This document shows positions 49,674 to 61,422 of a DNA stretch of 64,000 nt, piece by piece. Position 1 is the stretch's first letter. Every line of letters begins with the position of its first letter. Origin of the DNA: Calocera cornea HHB12733 (Eukaryota; Basidiomycota; Dacrymycetes; Dacrymycetales; Dacrymycetaceae); contig KV423930.1 of assembly GCA_001632435.1 (NCBI GenBank), forward strand, positions 55,170 through 119,169, given 5' to 3'. Made by a program: the position numbers and the translations under genes. The notes under the pieces were generated by a model. It saw only the letters and a list, made by a program, of their open reading frames with translations. It searched no databases and was not told the origin of the DNA.

Positions 49674-50561
49674 TCATGCAAGTTTCAGCTCAAATCCAGA
49701 GAGGACAGCTGGTATCGCTGAGAATATCGGGCCGTACCTATAATGGTAATCAGCATATGGCCCAGAGCATACTGACCAACGCAAGGCCCACTTCTCCTCG
49801 TAGGTCCAGAGGTCATAGAACGGAACAGCACGCAGCTTCCAGCCCTGTGGAATCGATATCATTTTGGTCTCGGGCATTTGGACGGCAAAAAGCTTCTTGA
49901 CTTCTTTGGGCTTAGTGACGTGCGCCGGTTTGAAAGGATACTGCGCGGAGGGTCAGTACGCGAGGTACTCATCCCAATGGGCATGGGGCGTACCATGAAC
50001 GGCTCGAAATTTGGTCTCCACCATCTGGCAATGCACTCATCAACTTCCCAGAAATCCGCATCCTCGCTGTACTCTCCCTCGTCGTCTGGCTGGCTTAGCT
50101 GCTCGTCCAGCTTTTTGAGCAACCCTTCGACCTCGTCTTCATCCGACCGTATGTACCCTCCAGGTCTTCAAGGCCAGCACCAGGAACTCTGGTCAGTCCC
50201 ACTCGATTCGGATTCACAGTTGAGTCTTTACAGCTCACAGTCTGAGTACACCGTCTCCGTCTTGCAGTAGGATAAGCTGCAGAGAGTCACGCCTGTGCAT
50301 GACCATCACAGCTTCCACCGACCGAACCAGGCCGGTTCTCTCATACAGCTTCTCGAGACGTCGGAGACGATCGGCCTCCGTACCCTCAGATGGAGCTGGG
50401 CCCTTGTCTCTGAATCAGGAGCGTGAGCAAAGTCGGTTGAGATGGCGTGAGAAGTATCAACCTTGAGAAGATATAATGCTGTACGGGATGTCTGTGAGAC
50501 TTTTAGACGGTTCCGATCCTGAGGCGAAGATTGCGTACATAGTGAGGGTCTGCTTTGGCAT
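49674..50561 (-). CDS. CFIm25/NUDT21 paralog C, most diverged
   Basis: Exons 50561-50539, 50491-50462, 50409-50239, 50165-49994, 49940-49777 and 49737-49674 give 207 residues. It has the Nudix-type fold of cleavage factor Im 25 kDa: [60 protein letters not shown], and the end YGPIFSAIPAVLSGFELKLA. The start at 50561 is chosen because it gives the same short first exon (seven codons plus two bases) as copies A and B. An in-frame Met at 50630 exists. The family's GMRRTVEG is changed to GLVRSVEA and the FFKLPG approach to VLRLPG, so RNA recognition may differ. The last donor is GTCAGT, 9 bases off the position in its paralogs. Confidence 0.85.
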
Positions 50562-50944
50562 CTTGGGAGAGTCGTCCAAGTCGAAGGGAGAGAGGAGACG
50601 GTCGCTGTGGGGCAAAGAGGCGCCATCCATGCCCATTGTCCACCTCGTGATTAAAGCCGCTCGGTTAGCGCCTGGTCCCGTGGGCGTCGGGATGACCCTG
50701 TACCCCTATTCTGCGACTGAACACGTTGCTCCCCTTGTTCGGTCCCAGTTCAGTGGATTGCAACTCCGGTACCAACTAAGGTAATACAAGAGCTCTCCAC
50801 CGACGAGATCTAGGCCGTTTACTATTATTACATTCATCCGGATCTTAACCTGTCGGTAAATAACGCTATCATGGACCGACACATACTGTCACATCCTGAC
50901 AAACTACAAATAGGCAAAGCAATCGTCGCGAGTTCCTGCGGATG
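50562..50944. other. Spacer between CFIm25 copies C and B
   Basis: About 380 bases. It should hold the promoter of copy C and the 3' end of copy B. No element recognised. Confidence 0.4.
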
Positions 50945-51836
50945 TCATATTTTAGAATCGCCCTTTGGAACAAAATCGTAGGCAGATAACATCTGTGGTA
51001 CCATTGCAATCTGCGGGCCATATCTATGTACAAGAGGGTCAGCTCAAAGCAACCGTACCCCGCCGAAAGCAGCACTCACCTCGTGGCATTCCCATACAGC
51101 TCGAACAGCGGTACACCGATCATCTTCATGTTCGTTGGTATTGCAAAGATCTTGTGCGAGGGTAGCTGGACCACGAACACCTTTTTGCACTCCTTGGGAT
51201 GGGTGACATAGTCAGGAATCCACGGAAACTGCCGGGGAGTCTCAGTACACTTGTCTTCTCGCAGGGGGTAGTTCAGTAGCGCACCGTCTTCTGATCATAG
51301 TCCGGCCTCCACCACTTTCCGACGCACTCGCGGATAACCCAGTCCTCCAGCCCCGGCTTGAGCGTGTCGTGTGTCGGGGAGTGCAGACGATCCTGCAGCC
51401 TTTGCTTCAGCCCTTCGATCTCGTCCTCGCCTGGATTCAGGTAGCCGCCAGGTCTGCAGAGACGTCAGGTTTCAGGATCCCAGAAATAGTATATTACAGA
51501 ACGTACAGCTTGAAGTAGGTGTTGGAGATTTGCAGTATCAGCAGGTGGGGAAAGCCCTTCTGGTGAAATAACAGAATAGCGTCGACGGACCGGCGCATGC
51601 CATGCACCTCGTATTCGCTCTCCAAACGCCGCATACGGGCGGATACGGTCGGGTCTTCTTCCGGCTGCTTATCTTTGGTCCTGCGCCTGGAGTGAGTGAG
51701 GTGCCAGTGCGTGGGGTATGTGGGACATACGTGAATTGGTAGTTGCTCTGGGGGTAACTGCTCACGTCTTTCAGCCTCTGCTATCGATGCCTACTAGTGG
51801 TAGAACTACGCACAGAGTGAGCCGCCGTGCCGTCAT
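50945..51836 (-). CDS. CFIm25/NUDT21 paralog B
   Basis: Exons 51836-51814, 51757-51731, 51680-51507, 51453-51285, 51228-51080 and 51023-50945 give 206 residues. The sequence keeps [91 protein letters not shown] and YGPQIAMVPQMLSAYDFV. It is intermediate in divergence between A and C and keeps the double arginine and an aromatic-Phe pair before KLPG. All its introns match copy A positions, plus one extra after NYQFT that copy C also has. Expected role as for copy A, a nuclear UGUA-binding subunit, unless it has specialised. Confidence 0.9.
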
Positions 51837-52493
51837 GACTGCTGGGAGAGATGGTGCAGACAGAGATGGACCGGGAAGGAGCAGTGCTCAGGGGTGCAGG
51901 AGAGAGGAGGGTTCATCGTCAGGCTTTGTTCGCCTCCGCTGATGCCGCGAGTGCTACTTTAGGTCATGGGCTCCACTCATCTGCTTCCGGACTTTCTTCC
52001 TGATTCTTTCGAAGCATGCGACCCTTTCACCATGTGCGCGCATTGAATGGCGCTTGCTCCTACTTTGTTGGGAGCGGGCATTGTGATGCGCGTCTCTTGG
52101 GTAGAGAGCGACTGCGTCCTACAAGCTCGCAAAAGCATTGAATCGGCCAAGGCATGGGCTGCAGGAACAAAAGACGATGTCTCGGACAGCGGTGGCAGTG
52201 CAGGCGCTTGTGGTGATCTGACATCGTAGATGTGCCACATACTTCTCAAGTGATGCTATGATCTCGATGAGAGATGTCCCATGGTGTGAAGGAGTGCAGC
52301 AGAGTCCCGCCTCTCTTCTAAGCAGTACCACAAGGACGAATGTGGGATCATCGTTACCCACCTTGCCACCAGCCCACTGCGCGCAGACCGCAGTCTTCGT
52401 ATCGCACGTGTTACATTAGTAGAAGCTACAGATAGTCCATGCTCGTCTCCCACACCGTAAGAGCACCGGACCTGGACCAGGCACCGATCGAGA
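51837..52493. other. Spacer between CFIm25 copies B and A
   Basis: About 655 bases. Open frames on both strands (for example minus 52249-51977) show no family resemblance and no splice chain. I see no further CFIm25 relic here. Confidence 0.4.
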
Positions 52494-53376
<883 letters not shown>

Positions 53377-53601
53377 TTTGGGTGAAGGTGCTGGGGAAGA
53401 GGTGGGAGAAGGGAGACGTATGCGCCCGTTTGTATGGCTGGACGAAGGTGGTCCCTGACGGGAAGCCTACATTTGGGTGAGAAGATAAAAATTGCCCCCG
53501 CTCTTACCTCTCACCGTCACTGGGCTCTGCGAACGACCGCTCCCAAGTAGCCATAGGACGTCGCACACTAGTCGCCCTCGCCCTCGCCCCAGCAAGCCGC
53601 G
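53377..53601. promoter_or_regulatory. Shared upstream region of CFIm25-A and uS10m
   Basis: The 225 bases between divergent start codons. The CACCCAAA just before the CFIm25-A start also precedes the start of the broken copy at 55107, so the duplication included part of this leader. Confidence 0.5.
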
Positions 53602-54950
53602 ATGATGCGAGGCAGTGTGCGCCTGCTTCAGGGGGCCATGCGCCGAAGCATGTCCACGTGCGCACCCATTTCCCATCCATCCCCGGCCCGTGCTCCCAAC
53701 TGACCCGCTGCAGCCTCCCCGACGAAACAGTCTGGATAACCCATCCTGACCCCCCCCCTTCCTACGACCCTACCGGCCCCCTCATGATCCCGCAACTAAC
53801 CGAGGAGGACGACTACGATGTACCGCAGGAGCCCATCTACCAGCCCCCGCCGCGCCTCCCCACCCCCTCGCGCGGCTACACCGAGCCCCAGCCGCTGCCA
53901 AGGACGCACGGCATCCCTGTCGCCCTCCTCCACCTGCGCTCCTACCACATCCGCCTCCTCGACCTCTTCGTCCACTTCTCCCAGCACACCGCCGTCTCCC
54001 TCGGCATCCCCGCTTCGGGCACGAGGCCACTGCCTAGTGTCAGGAGGTTATGGACGGTGCCGAAGAGTCCGTTCATCTACAAGAGCGCGCAGGAGAACTT
54101 TGAACGCATCACCCACAAGCGCGTGATCAAGCTGTGGGACGCGAACCCCGCCGTGCTAGAGGTCTTCTTCCGCTACCTGGAGGCGCACGCTCTAGCGGGC
54201 GTGGGCATGCGCACGACGCGCTGGGACCGCGCGCCGCTCGGGTTTGGAGGGGCCAGACTGGCTCGAGCGATCCAGGCGGGCGTGGGGAGCAAGGAACAAC
54301 GGCAGGGGTGGAAGCAGCTCAAGCAGGAGGCGTTCGACCCTGAGGACCCGCACGCCGCGCCCGTGCTGGTGAAGAAGCTCGTGGAGAAAATCTTGAGGGA
54401 GGAGGAGAGGAGGGACCGCGGGGAGAGGATGATGCAGGAGAGGGAGGTTAGAGCCGTCCATGCGCCCACGGCTGCGTCCGCTGTGGAGGAACCGGCCAAT
54501 GCCGCTACGCCAGCAGCACCAGAGAGCAGCACCGTGGCCGTTGCGCCCCCAGAGTCATCCCCTACTGCGCCCACCGCTACGCCCGAGGTGCCGGCCAACG
54601 CCGCTACAGTGACCGCGCAAGAGAGCACGACTGTCGCATCCTCGCCTGAGGAAGCACCTCCCGTGCCCGAACCAGTAGCGCAGCAAAGCACGCCCACGGA
54701 AACGGCCAGCGTAGCTGAGGAACCAGCCAACGCTGCCACCCCGACCGCTGCAGCCGACCAGCCCCAACCCCAAGCCGAAGTAGTAGCCGCCTCCCCCGCC
54801 GTCAGCCCCCAGGAAGCCATAACGGAAAGTGAAGTCGTAGCGCGTGACGAGCCGATCGACGGGAGCGCCGGTACGGCGGACGTGCCGCCTGCTGAGGTGG
54901 GGAAGAAGCGCCTCGGGAAGCCGCCCAGGAGGAGCGAGTCGGATGAGTAG
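53602..54950 (+). CDS. RSM10: Mitochondrial ribosomal protein uS10m
   Basis: Small-subunit mitoribosomal protein. Exons 53602-53657 and 53714-54950 give 430 residues. Exon 1 encodes a basic mitochondrial presequence (MMRGSVRLLQGAMRRSMST). The uS10 domain is at about 83-195: VALLHLRSYHIRLLDLFVHF, SVRRLWTVPKSPFIYKSAQE, NFERITHKRVIKLWDANPAV and HALAGVGMRTTRW. The C-terminal part of about 165 residues is an Ala/Pro/Thr/Glu-rich low-complexity extension with three EEPANAATP-like repeats, unusual for this family. An open frame starting at 53658 would omit the presequence; the spliced start is preferred. Confidence 0.9.
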
Positions 54951-55106
54951 GGTTAGATTAGATGGAGGATTTACGCTGTGAGCGTGTGATGCCAGCCGAT
55001 AATGATCATTCGTCACTCACTTGAAGAGGTAAATGGGATGTGTTCTCGCATATAGCTGGACTCTCTCCCCACTCCCGTCTGTTCCTGAACACCTTCCCCA
55101 CCCAAA

Positions 55107-55290
55107 ATGTCCCAGGCAAATCATCCGTAAGCCAACACTGACCGGTCCGCTTTCCAACTTCACGTGCGCCACCTATGAAGCGCAACCGTCGGTGGCCGCG
55201 CGGCTGTCGCGGCTGCAGAACAACCACTGTGCTGCGGACGGTCGAGAACGTGCTGCTCTTGCTCTATGAACGGGATGGTAGCTCCAACGC
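55107..55290 (+). pseudogene. Broken 5' piece of a fourth CFIm25 copy
   Basis: The leader and start CACCCAAAATGTCCCAG are identical to copy A. The bases up to the first donor (ATCATCC-GTAAGCC) also nearly match. Then come PLSNFT, EAQPSVAARLSRLQNN, and after a frame change LRTVENVLLLL. Short deletions remove EEDP and the region between QNN and the RRTVEG-like motif. Nothing of the remaining gene is found downstream. It is on the opposite strand to the three intact copies and beyond the uS10m gene. Confidence 0.85.
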
Positions 55291-55596
55291 CTGGCGGACA
55301 AGAAAGCGTTGTTCCTGTGCTATTGATCACAGCTACTTTGTACAAAGGGATAATTAAGGACTATCGCGAGACAGGTGCATAAAGGCAGCACTAGGGGTGC
55401 GCACAAAGGACCTTCCCAGACGTGAGGACAAAGAAAGGGACGGCGAACGAAGGACGGAACGGGCCATACAAACGGAACAAGGTACAAAAACATATACAAG
55501 CAGCAAGGGCATTAGAGGACCCCTAGAACAGGCTGTTGTGGGATCTGACCAGTAAGCGGCTTTCTAGCAGGCACTGGCGTCCATATTATCGCATAA

Positions 55597-58512
55597 TCAA
55601 TCGCTGTCGCCGATCTCCATATCGACTTCTTCTTCTTCTTCCTGTGCTTCTTCTTCTTCGTATTCTTGCTTTCGGATAGCCAACTCTTGCTCAATCAGCT
55701 CGCTGCTTTTCCGCACTTGGTCCTTCCATTCTCTCCAGGTGAATTGGGGATGCTGCCCGTCGCGCTCAGTCAAAGTATGCAAAGCGAGCCATCAGCTACG
55801 TACCTCCTCTGCATAACGTATCCATAATTTATCGTCCAGACGGTCCAGTTTAGGGTTCTTTTCAATATGGGCCACCACGAGCTGCAGGTCGGCATGTGTG
55901 AAAGCAACGGAGCCACGGCGAGGATTCGTTGGCTGTGGAAACATATATTTGGTTGGTGTTTGTGCAATCGCTTTATGAGACTTGCGCGGCTTTGACGATT
56001 CCAGGTTTGAACTCGATGGCCGTTTCCTCATACTCCTCGTCGGTGACGGGTCATTGCCGGTTGCATTTTTCTTTGCACTATCCTTGGCTTGCTCCGTTAC
56101 TCTCAGGGCAACTGCTTCCTTTGAATCGACGCCGAATATGCGCTCCGTATAGAACAGTTTCCATAGGCCAATGTGACGATTCCAGCCCGAGGCAGTATGG
56201 TGGGGAGCCTGTCACAATCTCCTCAAGGACACGAAAATGACAAGGCAAAATGGCACTTACCCGTCTGCCAACTTCCTCTGAGATGTCTCTGATGGTCACT
56301 TTCGGGTTCCGCAGCAACATCCACTTCCCCATGGCAACGACATAACCTTGTTGACCATGCAAATCAGTATTCAGGTTCTCGTCACTGCTCTTGAGCTACA
56401 CATACTTTCGTCATGGTCAGTATACAGCGCCCCTTCACCATCAGATCGAGGCAAAAAGCTCTTGGGTGGGTCAGGGGCTGGACCGACGTCCTCGTTCTCC
56501 GCAAGGTCCTCGCCGTGGGCATTCTCAATGGCAGCGCCCTTCTCTGCTTTCCTAGACCTGCGCCAGTGCCAATTTCGCCAAGAGGTATCCGTGTGGTGTG
56601 ATGCCTGCAATCCGTCAGGAGAACTCGGCAGGAAGCGGGGCGCCTCCACACACCAGCTTTGCCACTTCGGTCAGAATCGATTGATCTGAAGCACTCGGAC
56701 TACGCCTCCGTCTCCACGCTGCATACACTTCGAAGAAGTTTTCATCCTCCTTCGTGAATGCATAGCCCGATTTGCTTTTTTCAATGTGACTTGGTGGCGG
56801 CGGAGCAGGACTATTTCTCCCTTTCACAGGCTCTTTAGACTCCACGCCCTTCTCGATGGGTAGATTTTGCTTTACAGGCTCCTTTGGAGGGACAGTGGGA
56901 GCTTTGCGCAGGACGGCGCCGGGAGGCGGATCAGGAATAGACAGCTTGGGCCGTTGGATAAATTGTGCAGGGCTGGGTCGACTTGTCGAAGGAACAGGTT
57001 CTGGTACGGGCCGTGTTTGCGCCGGGATCGACTTGAAGACCGGTGTTGTTGGTGCATCTTCATCAAGTTTGAGAGTCCAGTCATCGGGCTTAACAAGTTT
57101 CTTTTGTCCATGGCAGGCCACAATCCAATCCGGCTTAACGGCAGGTTTTCCGGAACCAGCCACTTGATGCAAACGCACACTGCCTTGGTCCACAATCGCA
57201 TAGTCACAGTCTGCCAGGAGAGAAAGCTGGGCACCGTATTTCTGCGTTGGCCACATTTGAGATCTGGGACGATGCAATAAATCAGACAAACGTACCTGCA
57301 AAACACGCGCATATTCTCGATGATGTGAAAGGTCGGACACAAGGTATAGTTTTAAAGGTCTGGCCTCCGTTGGATGGGTAAAGAGCGTAACGGGTATCTC
57401 GGAAGGAGAAGGCTGAGGGGCGACAAATTGCTCCAGTTTAATACTGGGCGAAGGAAGACTGATGGGCGTCGGTAATCGAGAAGACGCTGAGCGCAGAGTC
57501 GGGCTCATTCTCTTCGCCGTATCAGTTAGTGGTGATCGAACAGATGAAGCCGATGCAGCCGTAGTCCCGTTTGTCGACGCGGGTGATACGGGCTTAACAG
57601 CGCCCGCCAACTTGGGCGCAGGATTACTGCTATTTGCAACAGTTTTCAACCGCGGCGCATCAGGACTGACCTGATCCCTTCTCGAAACCAGGTTTGGGGA
57701 AGTGGGCGAGACGGTCGTGGTAGAAGGGTTTGCAACGGTCGGCAGGTTTTTTGGCATGATATTCGCTAATGCACTGAGGAGGCCTCGGAAGTCCTCGGGA
57801 GAACGAGAAGGTGGAGTCATTGAAGAGCTGGGGGCGGATGAAGAAAGTGGAGAGCGAGCGACAGGCGATACCATTTGGGGCCGAGGGACGGGCGGTGAGG
57901 CAAGTTCAGAGTTCCCACTGATACTCTTCTCGGGAGGCTTGCGCAAAGGAACAGATGAGGTCGGCGATATTGCTTGTCTGTTATGACCAGGAGATACTGG
58001 AGACGGTAGTTTGCTTCTAGATGTGAGTTAGGTTTCGGAGTGGTTTTGCAAAAACATTGCTTTGACGCACTTGGCTGCCGTATCCAACCCATTTCGTTGC
58101 AAACCATCCTCCTCCTTTATTGCAACTTCCGGTTCGGATGGCGTTATGAGATATCCAGCCCAATTCCCCCCTGTTGCCAAAGCACCTTTTGACAGGCAGT
58201 GTCTGACCCAGTCATAGTCCACTACTGCCGTCGACTTGTGTTCCTTCGCGTATCTCTCAGCCTCGTCCGTCTCACAGAGACTCAGTACTACATCAGCGTC
58301 GTCGACAGACGTGACGTAGACTCCGCCAGAGCCCTACATAATATACATCAGCATTTGTATCATGTAGGCGGAAAACAAGCATGAAAGCTTCGTACCCTGA
58401 TTAGACCAAGGAGCTCCCTCTTCTTGTCCTTGTTTATTTGCACAGGGTCGAAGAAGAACCGCAGGCCATTCCCTTCCCCTGTGACAAACAGTCGACTGGT
58501 ATCTACGGACAT
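55597..58512 (-). CDS. Rap1-like protein A: BRCT-BRCT-Myb
   Basis: Exons 58512-58396, 58333-58071, 58016-57296, 57241-56654, 56604-56406, 56346-56261, 56208-55804 and 55752-55597 give 844 residues. BRCT 1 spans about 1-110 (LFVTGEGNGLRFFFDP, GSGGVYVTSVDDADVVL, VVDYDWVRHCLSKGAL). A Ser/Pro-rich linker follows. BRCT 2 is at about 345-430 (KLYLVSDLSHHREYARVLQK, VKPDWIVACHGQKKLV). Myb 1 is at about 525-583 (GYAFTKEDENFFEVYAAW, then HHTDTSWRNWHWRR). A Myb-like unit at about 630-675 has VAMGKWMLLRNPKVTI and HHTASGWNRHI; another at 755-815 has FTHADLQLVVAHIEKNP and FTWREWKDQVRK. The end is acidic. Order and motifs fit Rap1, a shelterin or transcription protein at telomeres. Intron 57295-57242 is 54 nt and in frame; splicing it out restores the BRCT. 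Confidence 0.75.
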
Positions 58513-59282
58513 GATAAGGAGAGAGGTGGACGCATGAGGGAGAGAAGGAAGAGACGCGCTTCGGGGGAAAGCGTGAAGTAAGGGCGATGAAGGACGGTCG
58601 CTGGTGAACCCCAGCCTGCCCTCCAGTGTACTGACTTGAAGGGTCCTCGAGCTGTATGGGGTCCTCACATGGGGTAGCAACCTGAAGCCCTTAAATAAGC
58701 CCTTAATCCATACATATTTGCTTCCCTTGATGCCTGAATCCCTAGCCTATTCACATTTGAAGGCGCGGACACCGAACGCGGCTGCAAAAACGAAGCTGGG
58801 ACTTCAGGCTTGCCGTACGCTGATCGGCGGATCTAGGGACGGATCTAATTGCACACAGTTTGATCCCTGAGACCGATTTACCCCAGATAGCTTGTGAGAT
58901 TCGCATTCAATTTACTACGATTACTTCAAGGCGCCAGCCCAAATACTGATGTCGCCCAACGAAACGCTGGACCGGACCAAGTACCTCAACGAGTGATTTT
59001 GACTTCTGAGGACTATCGCGATAGTTCGAGCGCAAACTGGAAACTGTCGACATCGCCCTCAGATCAGCGCCCGCGGTCCAAGGCCTAAAGCCGCGTCCCT
59101 CACATCGCGTTCTATCTGTCACTTCCTTCCTCTCGACAACTTGCTAGACTCACACTATTGCTGACATCCTTTCCTCCGACCATTTCTGTGTTGTCTTTTT
59201 ACGCCCTTTCGCATCCACTGGCTGCCTCGCCAAGCTTCCATATATCTGCTTCAACTTGTACTCGTCGCCCCTCGAAGAGAAA
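58513..59282. promoter_or_regulatory. Upstream region between two Rap1-like genes
   Basis: The 770 bases separate two divergent start codons. No gene is supported inside; open frames at 58894-59122 look random. It must contain both promoters. Confidence 0.5.
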
Positions 59283-61422
59283 ATGACGTCCGCGACGAAT
59301 AGCCTATTTGTCCTCCCTAATGGCCTTCCCATCTATTTCTTTATCGAGCCTAATGAAATACCTCAGTCTACAAGGCAAAATCTAACGCGTTCAATCGAGG
59401 TAAGGATCGTCCTGCCTGGAAAGTCTGCTATTGACGCATATACGCAGCTCTACGGCGGTGGAATATGTGTGAATGCATCGCAAGCTCACATAATACTCGT
59501 CGTTCGTGGTACGGGGGAAGCCGAAAAATATGCAAATCTGTGGACACATCCTCCCGAGAGCAAGCCGGTTCTCGACTACCTCTGGATCAAGACATGCATT
59601 GGCAAGGGCGGCCTATTACTGGCGGAGCATAACTGGGACGGGCTTCTCGTGCCGCATGACGACGCGGAAAGTAGCGACCTCCCAGCGCAGAATACGCTAA
59701 CGCCAAGCTCGAGCTCAGATGTCCTATCCGATGGCACAATGTTCGTAATTCCGTCATCGTCTTCTATGCTCGGACTTACCTTCACAGTGACCCATCCATG
59801 ATTGCAGGGAACGGATCTACAGAGGCTCTCTCTGCCCATTATTCTTCCTCCTCCGCCATGCCACACTCCAGCAGTGGAAACTCTCCAAGCGTGAATGGAA
59901 ACCATTCCAACGGCGGGTCTGATGTCTTCCGATCGATGACGGCTGGATTCCCCTCTCAGAGTGCTCTCAACCACACTAGCTCTATGGCAATGTTTCCCAA
60001 TGCCTTCCAATTTCCGAGTCATCTGGTTCAGAACAGCATTCCGGTGGTATTTATACAGCCTCAGATGTTAGCTCAACTGCCGTTTCTCTACAATGGTGGT
60101 GCCGGTCTGGACCAGCTTCACTCCCATGGTGTATCCCAAGCTCCCACGGCCGCCTCATCCTCGACCATGGTAGCCAACGAGCGACAGTCGAGTGTCACTG
60201 AATCCGGATCGTCTCCATCCAGCCAAAGCATACCGACACGAAAGGAGTTCGCAGCTTCACAAAAGAGTGTCCCATCAGCAAGATCGTCTCGAGCTCTGTC
60301 GACAGCGGTGGACGCATCTTCTTCCAGCAAACGAGTCGTGCCTCGTTCTTCTGGGAAAGGTTCCGGATCGACTACGACGCGCGAGCGTATGGGCCGAAAG
60401 ACTCCAGCACCTGTGACCTCTCGAAGTCGGCAAAAAAGACCTATTCCCCACGGACGATCTCAATCTCCTCCATCGGAGCGAAGACGCGGACTCCGGAGCG
60501 CAGCAGCGGAGCCTGCTAAATTCTTTGTGACACATGACGGCGATGCACTACGTTTCTATATTCCAATGGATGTGGAGAATCACATGGAAATCCTTGAGAA
60601 TATACGGGTACGTTTGTTGTCGTCGCATTGGACCATCGACTGATTGAGATCTAGACACATGGCGGGCGAGGTACACCGATCGGCTACAGCGACTACGTTA
60701 TCATGGAGTCTCCCTCCACGTTCAAAGCGCTTCCTCAAATCCGACAGCTTGGGGTACCTGGCATCAAACCAGGATGGGTGGATGCTTGCATCGAGGCGGA
60801 AGAACTACTGCCTATTGATGCCTGGGAAGTCCATGATGAGGCCGATCTATTGCCTCAGCCGCTGGAAGCAGAGCAGAGGCGCGATTCGCGTGGAGACGAT
60901 GCGACCTCACAAGCCCCCCACAAGCGCAGGAGAGAGGATAAGAAGAATGGGTCCCCCGTCAAGGCCAAGCATCCAGACAGCAAGCATCCAGACAGCCTTT
61001 CCCAGTTGACACCTGGCCAACGAGCCGCTCTGCCCGCTGGCCCAAAGGTGCTCGTTCGGCACGCGGGAGGATATCGTTTTACGCACGAAGATAGTCAGGT
61101 CGGCCGTCCCCGTTGCTCACAGATTCTCGTTAACCACCGTGCAGTTCCTGATTGACTATGCTAACGTTCGCTTGAGCCAAAATCCGCAGCTGTTGATATC
61201 CACCATACTCAAGGAAGTCGCTGGCCATGCAAGTTCTTCTCTTCTGCTGAATATACTTCGTCATTCATCTTTGCGCAGACGCGAACAACCCACAGCTATG
61301 AATCATGGCGGCGATACTACAAAGACCAACTCGACGTATGGAAGCTCTATATTCGGTTTCCTTCTTCCGACAGTGCATCGTTGGACGTCGAGCACGGCGA
61401 GGTGAATGGGGGGACTCTCTAG
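59283..61422 (+). CDS. Rap1-like protein B: BRCT-BRCT-Myb
   Basis: Exons 59283-59399, 59448-59740, 59788-60607, 60655-61098, 61145-61228 and 61279-61422 give 633 residues. BRCT 1 is at about 1-110 (SLFVLPNGLPIYFFIEPNE, VLDYLWIKTCIGKGGLLLAE). A Ser/Thr/Arg-rich linker follows. BRCT 2 is at about 375-455 (KFFVTHDGDALRFYIPMDVE, THGGRG, IKPGWVDACIEAEELLP). Myb spans about 535-600 (GGYRFTHEDSQFLIDYANVR, THSYESWRRYYKDQLD). The architecture is that of protein A, and exon 1 is 117 nt with a phase-0 end in both. B lacks the extra C-terminal Myb-like units. The last intron appears to use a GC donor (61229). The splice at 59741-59787 is less sure. Confidence 0.7.
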
